Part shown: positions 47,001 through 57,828 of the stretch, one piece after another | Position numbering within the stretch: the stretch's first letter is position 1 | How the letters are laid out: every line of letters begins with the position of its first letter | NCBI GenBank assembly: GCA_963969345.1 | Contig: OZ017770.1 | Coordinates: 257,246-321,245 of the forward strand | Direction of reading: 5' to 3' | DNA from: Turbatrix aceti | Taxonomy: Eukaryota > Nematoda > Chromadorea > Rhabditida > Panagrolaimidae | Length of the DNA: 64,000 nt | Made by a program: the position numbers and the translations under genes | Notes under the pieces: generated by a model | What the model was told of the DNA's origin: nothing | The model's database searches: none | What the model saw: the letters and a program-made list of their open reading frames with translations, nothing else

Positions 47001-48057
47001 CCTTTGGGTACAGGAAATGATCTTGCACGCTGCCTCAAATGGGGTGGTGGCTACGAAAATGAGCCACTATCAAAAATTTTGCAAAGCATTGAAAAAAGCA
47101 GCCAGATCGTAGGCAATTTTCTTCGATGTAAAAATTTGTACGCACAAAAAATTACAGATATACATGGATCGCTGGCAGATCAAAATTGAACAAACAAAGA
47201 AAAGCGACAAGGGTGATCCTCAGCCTTATCACATTATCAATAATTACTTTTCCATCGGAGTCGATGCCTCGATCGCGCATCGTTTCCATGTCATGCGTGA
47301 AAAATATCCAGAAAAGTTTAACAGTCGCATGCGAAACAAACTTTGGTACTTCGAGTTAGGAACGAGTGAAACACTGTCCAGCACATGCAAAAACCTTCAC
47401 GAGCAAATTGATATATTGGTGAGTCAAGTTCAATGAGATTAGTTCACATGATTGCTTGTGTATTTTTTTTAGTGTGACGGGGAAACAATTGACCTTGGCA
47501 ATGGGCCTAACTTAGAAGGCATTGCCTTGCTGAACATAGCAAGTATATACGGCGGTAGCAACCTCTGGGGGAACTCTCGGCGCTCCAGTGCATTTAGATT
47601 ACCCACACTGTTTCCCCAAATAAGCAGCAATTCGGCACACGGCTTGCAAAACCGAGTTCAAGACATCGGTGATCGTCTCATTGAAGTGGTAGGCTTGGAG
47701 AGTGCTATTCAAATGGGGCAAATTAAGGCTGGGGTGCGTGGAGCTGCCAGGCGTCTGTCGCAGTGCTCTACAGTGGTTATTCAGTAGGTTAAAGCTAATT
47801 AATTTCAGACGCTTTATTTTTAATAATTTACAGAACCCACAAGCCATTTCCAATGCAAATCGACGGCGAACCATGGATGCAGCCACCTTGCATTATCCAA
47901 ATTATTCACAAAAACCAAGTTCCGATGCTCATTGGTAAGGAAAACGCATTAGCATTAAAATCGGTTTTTATGAACTTTACAAAAAATATTCAATGTTTTA
48001 GGGATGCGGAAGCGCAGCACGTGGAATCTGTTGCATCGGCGCAAAAGCGAAGACTAG
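44036..48057 (+). CDS. dgk-3: Type I diacylglycerol kinase (EF-hands, two C1 domains)
   Basis: Seventeen exons join in phase to 843 residues. They start at 44036, 44749, 44878, 45136, 45387, 45529, 45674, 45867, 46035, 46210, 46450, 46818, 46957, 47158, 47473, 47834 and 48002. The enzyme phosphorylates diacylglycerol to phosphatidic acid. The N-terminal recoverin-homology region ([15 protein letters not shown]) precedes two EF-hands ([13 protein letters not shown], about residue 240; [13 protein letters not shown], about 285). Two C1 domains follow ([17 protein letters not shown]..., [16 protein letters not shown]...). The catalytic part has [20 protein letters not shown] and [13 protein letters not shown] (about 537). 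The accessory domain has [20 protein letters not shown] and [15 protein letters not shown]. This is the Ca2+-responsive alpha/beta/gamma class. Intron 4 has a GC donor (45299-45300), required by the reading frame. Confidence 0.95.
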
Positions 48058-48367
48058 TGTTATTTTCTTTCTCCTTTCCAGCTTTACAGATCTTTTTGCG
48101 GCTTCATACGAAGAATCAGCTATCGGTTTTCCAGTCAATGCAGGTTTTTCTTTCTCGGTGTTTTTCCATTATTCTTGCATTTGCATTTTTCCTTGAAAAC
48201 GTAAAGTAAAACGCTTTAACGAGAACACGGAGAAACAAAAAAATGAATCATTACACACCACCAGCCAGAATGCCGTTGGTTCGTACGATAAATATAAAAG
48301 CCCACCAAGACAGTAATAAAGCATGTAAAAACGTAATATTCGGAAAAAACAACAGCTTCTGTGTAAG
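48058..48367. other. Short intergenic gap
   Basis: It contains the DGK 3' flank and the promoter of the secreted-protein gene. Nothing else is seen. Confidence 0.4.
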
Positions 48368-49385
48368 ATGTTGTTAGCAACTACTTTGATATGGCTGATA
48401 TGTTTTAAGACGACCGTTGGTGAAGACTATTTGTTCGAAAATGCACCGTTACTCTTTGACGTACTTGCTGATAAATACGCCATCCATATAGATTTGCAAC
48501 AATGCTATGGACAAACGTAAGATTAACAAAGACAAATTTTGTAAGAATCCATTTCAGAGTATGCATCTGCTACAAAGGAGTTCAGCGTCCCCAAGGTAAA
48601 GCACTAAACGAAGATCTGGCAGTTCTCTGCTATGATCCCCAAGAGTCATACATATGCTCCCGAATTAAGTATTCGGATGATCGCTCTCAAACAAACAAAA
48701 CCAGGGCAGTTAGAGTAGTCAAAACAAGCCAAATGTTGAGCACGTCTTTGCTTGTTGTTGATCCTAGCGGTATCCCAACAATACTACCGTTTGAGGTTGA
48801 CACGGCGGTGGGTATTACAAAACAATAGGCAATGTAATAACAATGTTTTTAGAGAAAAAACGCTAAAATTTTTGGTACAGCATTTGAAATAACAGCACCT
48901 GATGAAATTATTGAAATGGGAGAAGAAAAAGGTAGAAAGCATATCCAGGTTTTTATCAGTAGTTGTCAGTCTTATGCAAGCATCACGACGGTAATAACTT
49001 GTTTTGATTTATTACAAAATTGATTGCGGTCTTGTAGCGTTACCTCAAAAGGCTACCATTGAAAGCAAACTTCTTACAACGTGTTTTTAACATCGTCGGC
49101 GACTTAGGTAACGGGGTTGTAAGTATCGCAAAAACGGCCTTGTGCATACTCGCAAAGGCACTTAACATCGATATTACTGAACCGCTGCCCACAACTCTAA
49201 CAAATAAGACAACAAATACTACGATCGCTCCCTTCTTAAGATCAACGACAGCGTCTACTGACAATGAAACTGTCACAACCGACAATGATACAGTTGCAAT
49301 TGATTTTTCAACCACAGAAATTGTCGTCGACACAAATGACACAACCGCATTTACCCCCTCCCTATTAAACACAACTGCTTTTTAA
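48368..49385 (+). CDS. Secreted protein with Thr/Asn-rich C-terminal tail, unknown function
   Basis: Four exons (48368-48516, 48558-48807, 48853-48990, 49038-49385) join in phase to 294 residues. A signal peptide (MLLATTLIWLICFKTTVG) is clear. A cysteine-containing domain follows (QQCYGQTVCICYKG, LAVLCYDPQESYICSRI) with mixed beta-like hydrophobicity (TSLLVVDPSGIPTILPFEV). The last third is an amphipathic stretch (NIVGDLGNGVVSIAKTAL) and then a Thr/Ser/Asn/Asp-rich tail full of NxT sequons (NKTTNTTIAP, DNETVTTDNDTV), which looks heavily glycosylated. There is no C-terminal hydrophobic GPI signal. I do not recognise the family. Confidence 0.75.
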
Positions 49386-49640
49386 GTTCAATAAATTTTG
49401 GAAATAAAGCTATGAACAGACTAAGCTATGAACATATTTGTACAATAGCTTATTTACAAATTGCATACCGCAAAATTGAACTATCTAGTGCGATCAAACA
49501 AAATCAGGAGTCTCAAGACGAAATTGGTTGAGTCGTGCACATCATGCAAGCATAGCCGTGTATTTGTTTTGTACTAGCTTCTTTCTCTCAGGTCATTTTC
49601 GTCGTATTCATTGATTTTGTCTTTCATGCGGACATAAGGG

Positions 49641-52600
49641 ATGTCATTGAACATGGACGACGATGATGAGCTGCAACTTGCACTTCGATTAAGTTTGTAT
49701 GCGATCTTTAATCTTTCATAGGGGGGAGGATTGAATTTTTATGATTTTTTAGTCAATCATTTGAAGACGAACAACGGCAGCGAGCAAATGCGTCACCGGA
49801 GCTCTTGCAAGGCGATCCACGTGAAATTGCTAGACAAAAAAACATTGACGAAATCACAGCTTTGTTTCAACAGCCATCATCTGATGTACCTCTTCGCTAC
49901 CAAGCCGGATCCTGTGCGACTTTGCCTTATGGCTTCAAGCCCGATTTTTTCGCATATCGTACGTTGATAGTTCATTTTTTTTTTTGTATTTGAAGAACGG
50001 TTTTTTACTGTGCCGTTGTAGAAAATAAGGCTTCATCTTCAAATGCGTTGCAAACGATGCAGCAGCGGAACTCTGTATCACCCGATCCGCTTGAACCATA
50101 TCTGCAAAAATCAACCGAACCCCCTCTCAGGCCACTTACCCTGACGGCACCGTCACTTCAACCGGAACTATCTTCTCCTGGCCGAAACAAGCATAGCCCG
50201 ATCTATGTCCCGTTTCGTATGCAGGGAGATAGAATGCTGGATCTGGACAATACACCTAGGAGCGTAAGTTTACTTTGTTATTTTTTGTTTGTTTTATTTT
50301 TTTTGTTTACAGCTGACTTTTTCATGCACAACGGAGAACAGGCAGATATCTGAAGCAAGCGTTTCTCAAGGTAAGTTTGTAGTTTTTCATCAGTTTCGCT
50401 ATTTCTTTGGAACGTTTTAACTCATGTTAGCCGGAGTTGATATGTATTTTTAAAACAGGGACATTGGAGAGTGGAAACGCATATACAGCACTTTGATGAC
50501 GTTTGTTTTGATGTTGTTTTATATATTTGAGAAGTTTTAATGAATTAATTTTGTAAACTCTTTTTTTTTCGCTGCCAATTGCAAGTTTATTAAATCAGAT
50601 GCGGAACACCTTTTTTAATCAGTGTTATTACTGGTTTTATAGACATGGTGTCAGACTACCCACTGGATTCAATTTTGGAATGTCTCAAACCACAAGCGCC
50701 ACCTTTGAAATCTACCGATGATATTAATAGAAATACGTCGACTTCCAAGCCGACGACTTCAACAGAGATCAATGGATTCAAAATCATTGATGGGGAAAAT
50801 GCGTTTGCCAGACAGTCAAGCATGCTGCGTTCTAAAGCCGCAACTTTCCATGAGATTACGCGTGAAGCCGTGTTTTTTATCGCACCCACTGTTGACTATA
50901 TGACGACATCGGCGGATTCTATCAAATTTAAAGTTTTTCGTGATGATACGTGGCCTCCTAATTACTGCAAGCTTCCGACCGAAGTCACGCTTACATTTGA
51001 AAGTTCATCGACCTGCGAAGACCTGCTAATTGCTGTGCTGGCACGTCTTCTTCCTCCGGACGACATTGGCAGTGTCTGTAAAATTGAGGACTACACCCTG
51101 AAGATGTATGGTGTTGACGAATTCTTGATGCCACATGCCATAATCGGGCATCATCCTTTCGTTGGAAAATTTGTTACCAGATGCCAAGATGTACCGCTTC
51201 AAATTGGCCTCAGACAGATGAAGCATGTCAATTTTCAATATTTTCAGGCTATGTTTGACAGGTTTGTTTTTTCATTGTAATTGTATTTTGCATCTGCGGT
51301 AATTTTCAGACCTGATTCCTTGTTCTGTATCGATCGTAAAAAACTGGAAGAAAAGCTTGATGCTATTTTTTACCATTTGGAAAGCATGGAACAACGGAAG
51401 CACTATAGCTTAAATCTCAGAAAAGACGTCATCAGTCTTGTCATCTCGCTATGCCAACTATGCATGAATGTTATGACACTGGACGTTGCCTCTGCGCTTG
51501 ACACCTTACTAGCTGCTGACATTGAAAGTCATTATTTTGTGGCCAAGAGGAATTTGATCAATGCACTACACGAAATGGTGACTATGATCAGCAGTGGTTC
51601 CCATTGCGATTATGTAGTCGAAAGCATAGTGGATGAAAGTCAATTGGATATTGTAGAATCGCGAAATATGGATGACGAATTCATGGTTTTTATCGAGAGC
51701 ATGCACAATATATCACACGAGTGGCGAAACAAGTTTCGCAGGTATTACGTTGAGGTTTGTCTTATGTATGGCACGACGACTATTGGAATTAAAAAAGCAA
51801 CTGATCATAAGGGTCTACGCGAGAGACATGAGCTGTGTGCAATTCCGATCAACGCTTGGGTCTGTTTTGTTTTACAGTTTTTTTTGCAAAATTATAATTT
51901 CTTCAGGTACTGTCAGGAGCACAAATCATGGTTCTGCCACGTGAAGTACGAGTATGCGTCATGGTATCTGGAGTACCTTTAGATCCAGACAAAGAAGTTA
52001 CAAAAATGCTGGCGTACACTTCGATGCCGGTCTTTGATTTCAACGGTTTTCTTTGCCAAACCAAAGTCATGCTGCCCCTGACCGTCGTCGAGCAACCCGT
52101 CATTCAGCCATGGGGGCCTGTTCCACTTTTACGGAGCAAAACTGATGTTCTCATCGTGCTGTCTTTTCTGAAGTACCATTATCGTGTTCGGTTTCCACAA
52201 CAAATTGAATACCAACAAATGTGAGTTATTATCATGGTTTACGGTTTAATCTTTTTTACGCTTGAAGAACACCTGTACCGTTTATAACGCTGAGTGAGTC
52301 TGATCAAATTCATATTATGGATTTGATTGACAAGCGACCTGATGCTCATTGCATTTCAAATGATGACAAACTACTTTTGTGGTCAAATCGTCGCGCCTTG
52401 ATGGATATGAGGGAAGCGTTGTTACCCACGCTATACTCTGTGGATACATGGGATTCACTGTCGTTGAGCAATATTTATCCTCTTTTGGAAAAGTGGAGTC
52501 CACCAGATTTTCAGTTTATTACTGAGCTTTTGCTTCCATTGTAAGTCGAATTGTCCCTTGCTTCTGTTCAACATGATACCATTCATTGTTTTAATTTCAG

Positions 52601-55127
52601 CTTTCAAGATCAGGTCGTCCGACGACACGGCGTGGAAATGATTAAACGCGGATCTCTGGATTTCAAGATTAATCTTCTACCTCAACTCACTGAATCATTG
52701 AGATTTGAACTTTTTGAGAACTCTGCGTTAGCTGAATTTTTGCTTGAATCGTGCACCAAAGATCGTCGTTTTGCCACGCTGTTGTACTGGGAACTTGAGC
52801 AGAGGACGCTCAATGAAGTTCCACCGTTTTCAACCCGATGTCTCTTGCTGCTAGACTTGCTTATGCAGTTGGAAATTCCAAACTTTGTAGAAGATATTAC
52901 TTGCCAAAAGCGCTTTCTTCGAGCCATCGACGACATATCAGACGTTGCCAAGTCTGTACAGAATTCATTGATTGTGAGTTGTGGTATGCATTATTATTAT
53001 TATTATTTCACCATTACTCAGTGGTTAGTTATCATTAGACCAGATGTTAGGAGGCACAAATGACGTCCACGTAGTGTGGTATGCATATTGTCATTTAATT
53101 ATTTTGCTTTAGACAACACAAGTGCAGTCTCTTCTCTATGAAATCAATGATAAGATAAACATCACAAAGCTGCGCATGCCGATCAATCCGGGTTTTTTGT
53201 GCATTTGCATCGATGTTGAGAAATGCGATGTTTTCATGTCAGCAACCAAGCCCCTGAAAATACGTCTCATTGGCGAAAAATCATCCTACGATGTCATGTA
53301 TAAGGCAGGTGACGATCTTAGACAAGACGCGATTGTGCTTCAACTTGTTCGACTCATGAATGATCTCTGGTTGCGGGAAAATTTGGATTTGCGAATGTTG
53401 ACTTACCGTGTCCAACCAACGGGTAAAAACCAAGGGTTGATCGAACTTGTGGACGACTGTCAAACATTACGCCAAATGGTTGACAAACCTACCTATGTTT
53501 TCCGAAACGATACGATTAGCAAGTGGATTAGCCGTCACAATCCGTCGGAATTTGAGTGCCGCACTGCGTTTGACAACTTTTTGCGTTCGTGTGCTGGCTG
53601 GTGCGTTGTTACCTACGTTCTCGGCATTGGCGATCGGCACAATGACAACATTCTTATCTGCAAGTCGGGGCATGTCTTTCACATTGATTTTGGCAAGTAC
53701 ATGGGCGACTTTCAAACTGCACTTGGATTCAATCGGGATCGCGTTCCTTTTGTTTTGACTCCTGAGATGGTATTTGCAATCAACAACGGTGCAATGACGA
53801 ACACGGCGAAGTTTCAAGAGTTTTCTGATTACTGTTGCAAGGCTTTCAACTGTCTACGTCATAATCGCGAGCTATTGCTTAATGTTATACGATTTGTGAG
53901 TTTTTGTAAGCCACTTCGCAGTGTTATCATTTTTTTAGATGTCTTGCTCCAACGTCGGATACATGAACATGCATTCGGTGCATTTTGTTGAAAAAAATTT
54001 GGTACTAAGTTTCACGGATGCCCAAGCGACTTCACATTTTACTAAGCTTATTCAATCTAGTTTTGACAATGTCGCACCTCGCTTGAATTTTTTTGTGCAC
54101 TCTATGGCCCAACAAATGGCGGGTGGCAGTACGAATTCGTCAAAACAGGAAGGACTTTTTAGCTTCACAACGGACGTGTACACGTCAAAGACAGAACCAA
54201 AGATTCGAACTGTCAACGTGATTAGCTTTGAAAAGTGGAGAACGCCGACGAAGTATTACGTGAGTTCTGCGTTACATGCTTTAAATGTTGTTAACAATTG
54301 ATTTATTTGTATTTTTAGATGTTTCATTTCGAAGTATTTCGTATCAATGAGAAAAAACCTGTCATGATACACAGGACATACGAAGAATGTCAGGAACTGC
54401 ACTCCGGTCTGGCAAAGATGTTTGGTGATGCCGCATTACCAGTGTTGGATACAAACGCTAGCTTCATGCGGTCGAATACTCGTCAAGCCGCTGAACAACG
54501 GCAGCTTGCTTTGTGCCAGTTTTTTAAGCGGTTAATTGAACTCCCTACCGAAATTTCGCAGTCCGATTTGGTTTCCACTTTCTTCCACACGATTCATCGT
54601 GATACAAACCCCGAAATTGTCAAGGATGTGCAAAGTAAATGCTTTCAATGAAATATTAACTTTTATAGGAATAAAAACTTTTTCTAGATCATAACCCAAT
54701 ATCAACGCAACTTACCTCATTGCAAATTAAGCTATCAGTAGAGAGAAATAAGAGAATGCTGCACGTATTTGTTAGCCATGCTCGCAACCTGCCTCTTATT
54801 GGTGGAACATCAAATCAGCCTCCAGATTCTTATGTTAAAATTTACGTTCATCCCAGCAGACTCGTCACCAAGCAAAAAAGTAATGTCGTAAGGGGTACGT
54901 GTAATCCAACGTACAATTCTTCGTTTACTTACGCCTTCGATTCTCCAAACGATCTCAAAAACTCATCACTCGACGTTGCAATCTGGCAATCCAGTGCAAC
55001 AATTATCCGTGATAACTATCGAATATGTGGTACTATGGTTCCGCTTGCTCCGGTTTTGCAGGCTCCAACTGATCGTAAGGGTGCTCATATAAGTGAGCAA
55101 TGGGTAGTGCTAACAAATCACGTTTAA
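49641..55127 (+). CDS. piki-1: Class II phosphoinositide 3-kinase (PI3K-C2)
   Basis: Thirteen exons (49641-49696, 49753-49958, 50022-50263, 50313-50370, 50643-51261, 51310-51859, 51907-52220, 52268-52540, 52601-52973, 53113-53895, 53939-54259, 54319-54634, 54688-55127) join in phase to 1516 residues. An in-frame Met at 49653 could be the start instead. The enzyme makes PI(3)P and PI(3,4)P2 on endocytic membranes. The N-terminus is a UIM-like motif (DDDDELQLALRLSFQSFEDE), then a disordered linker, a Ras-binding domain (about 250-394), a C2 domain (578-682) and the helical domain. The kinase has Lys in VMYKAGDDLRQD, the catalytic loop GIGDRHNDN (about 1068) and HIDFGKYMG. The class II-specific C-terminal PX (1266-1370, FEVFRINEKKPVMIHRTYEE) and C2 (1375-1516) domains are both present. 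Confidence 0.96.
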
Positions 55128-55798
55128 TTGAATAAGTTGATTGTTTTCTGTTTATTTTTATTGTATTTTTTGTTCTTCACAATTGCTTTATACTGTTGAA
55201 TTTATTACGAAATAATAAAAACATAATTTTTCTGAAGGTCGTTACTGCGTGTTAACATTTTTCCAAATTGTTTGCAAATCATTTTTGAATAATATGTTAT
55301 TTTAAAATGAATCCTCTACACTACGCCTATGTTTTTTACACATTGAAATAATATGGAAGCATTCTTCGAACAAAACACGTGTATGTTCGCTGTATGATTT
55401 TCAATGGGAAAAGAGTAAGTGTTCCTCTTGCCGTATGGGAAGAAAAACGGAAACAGAACACATCGTTGTTTCTTCAAAATAATTTTTTTGCATGTTGCAA
55501 AAAGAAGAAAGACCCAGTTTACTTTCAAGTTTAGCCGGAAGAAAAAAAACTAACTAAAATCAGTATAAATTACCACGGTGCCTTATTGTGATGTCATGCA
55601 TTCTTTTTACACGCTTGCTGTAAACATCGACCTGGCGTTTTCTTCAGACACAGGAAGCTATCAAGAATGGTTCTGGGCAATCTTGGAAGACGATGTTGAG
55701 ACCAATTGTTCGAATGCGCCGTATTTGGAAAAATCCAAACAACATCTACACAGTTATACTCTTTTTCTTTGTGTTTTAAAATAAATATATCTTGAAAA
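55128..55798. other. Intergenic before the arrestin-like gene
   Basis: It contains the PI3K 3' flank (AATAAA at 55213). A 68-codon open frame at 55578-55784 has no clear family, so no gene is called. Confidence 0.45.
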
Positions 55799-57828
55799 AT
55801 GGTAAGTTATATTAATTTAGAAGGTCTATTGTTTGTAGCAAAAAAATGATTTTTAGGCCGCATTGGACTTCTTAAATTTTTCTATTGAGTTGGATAATCA
55901 AAATGGTGTTTACTATTCTGGAGAAAAAATTACTGGCCGTTTGATTATAACACCAAGCGAGAGAGTTGAAGTCGTTGACTTGGACGTCGAATTTAAGGGC
56001 GTCGTCAAGGTGAAATACAAAAAAGTTATCGTATGTTTTGCCAAAGATGGTTACTACTATTTTTTAATAATTGGATTTAGGATGCCGAGCAAAAACTTTT
56101 TTGTCAAAAAAATGATGCAACATTAAAACACACAACCCTGGATGCAAAAAACAATTATTCTGTTCAGTTTTTGGTATATTTATACAAACAATTATTTGTT
56201 TATAGTAAAACGTGTGTTTAGGACAAAATTCCTCGTAATTTAATGACATCAGTTGAAACAAAAAATGTTTCCGTCTTGTACACGGTAACAACGAGCTTGA
56301 GTTACAAATTGAATGGTATGAGAAAATCCAAAATGCGTTGTAATGGACAAACAATTTGCAGACGCCTTAAAAACGGTGTCAACAATAAAAGGCTTTACCG
56401 TAATACAAGTTCTGGACTTGAACGACCTTTATCCGAAGGTCTTCGAGGTTACCAATCTAAACCTCACTCGCAAATTCGGTCTGTTTTCATGTACAGGCGG
56501 TAATATCAAGCTACAATGTCATGTATGCAGATCGGCATTTGTTTGTGGCGAAAATATTTCAATAGCCGGTATTTTGGTATCATTATTTTGGTGGATGATA
56601 CCAAAAATGTTGTTTAGGACGCATAGAGAATAAGACAGATCGCCGCATTGACAAGGTTGTTGCCGCTCTTCAGCAAGTCGTCATTTATACTGGAGACGAA
56701 AACAATGATACAGAAAATGCATGTTTTTAGTATGTTTTAATATTCTTACATTTGAGTTATAATTTAGGCATCAGAGACCAGGATACTTGACGTTACCGAT
56801 ATCCATGAGGAGCACTTGGCGCTTTTTGTCGACGAAGGAAAATCAATCAGAATTGAAAAAAATTTTCCAGTGCCTGCAGTTCCTCCAAGGTATTTTTGTT
56901 TTTTTATTTATATAAATACATAGTAAACTTGAAACACCCTTGCCAACACCAAACAAAATGTCATGTCTGGTTGGATTCATAATAGCTTCCGCTTTTTTTG
57001 CGCTCCATCCTCCAGTTTCAGCACCATCACACACGATCTGATGTGCCTGGGCGACAGCGGCTCGGAACGAGCGCTTGCCTCTGGGTGGCAGTCAAAACGT
57101 AAACGAATGTCCATGAATGCCGCCCGGTTAAGTTTCAGCTCTGTTGGCCGTAAAAAAATGTCTGAGGAAAACAGACTATTTCAAGTCATCTATCAACTTT
57201 GCATAAAAGTCAAAACAGGAGGTGGAAAAGACGTCATGTTTTTTTCTTGAAAAACAAAATTTGCAGGGGTAGAAGTAATGGAAATTAGTACCCCTATCAT
57301 TATAGGGTGCGAACCATATGACCGTGTTCTACCACGACCATATGATAAATTAACTGAGAAAGAAAAATCGCGTGTAAGTCAACCCATAACAGATGATGAA
57401 AGAAATGTTACATACCGGCTTTACCGAAAAGATCGCACTGTAGTACTTGTAAACGACAATAATGACTACTTTAGCACCCGGTCGCAGGTATGTGTTTTTA
57501 AATAGTAGCAAAGAAAGCGACACATATTACATGTTATGTTTTACAGCTGACTTTTGTTAACAAGTACCCTTATTTTGCGGATTTGCCAACATCAACAAAA
57601 CAGAAAACGAAGACAAACATACTAGCAACCGCTCTAAAAGCAGAGGCTTCGTTTTTGAATGGGATTCGTCAGACTTCGAGTACGTTTGCAAGTAAATAGA
57701 AAAAATACATCATTTTTGTACAAACTGTCAAAACGGTAGCATTAAACATTTTTTTAATTTCAGCAGTTGACAATGCATCATATACATCGGAACAAACAAT
57801 ACAGCTTCCGAATGCTATAATGGATTGA
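55799..57828 (+). CDS. Arrestin-domain protein (alpha-arrestin/ARRDC-like)
   Basis: Eleven exons (55799-55801, 55857-56030, 56081-56173, 56222-56315, 56362-56568, 56618-56718, 56768-56889, 57016-57221, 57267-57487, 57547-57691, 57764-57828) give 476 residues. Exon 1 is just the ATG followed at once by GTAAG. The N-terminal arrestin fold is seen in FSIELDNQNGVYYSGEKITG and VEVVDLDVEFKGVVKVKY. The C-terminal fold begins around FSCTGGNIKLQCHVCRSAFV, CGENISIAG and ends at EISTPIIIGCEP. NFPVPAVPP is the usual end of the C-terminal core's first sheet. Alpha-arrestins are adaptors for receptor ubiquitination and traffic. No PPxY motif is obvious in the tail. The intron after 56718 needs a GC donor (56719-56720), and exon 8 (57016-57221) inserts a basic Ser-rich loop. 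Confidence 0.85.

Noticed and set aside
55578..55784. 68-codon open frame upstream of the arrestin-like gene
   Set aside because: No family, no clear splice context and uneven codon use; it may be 5' UTR.
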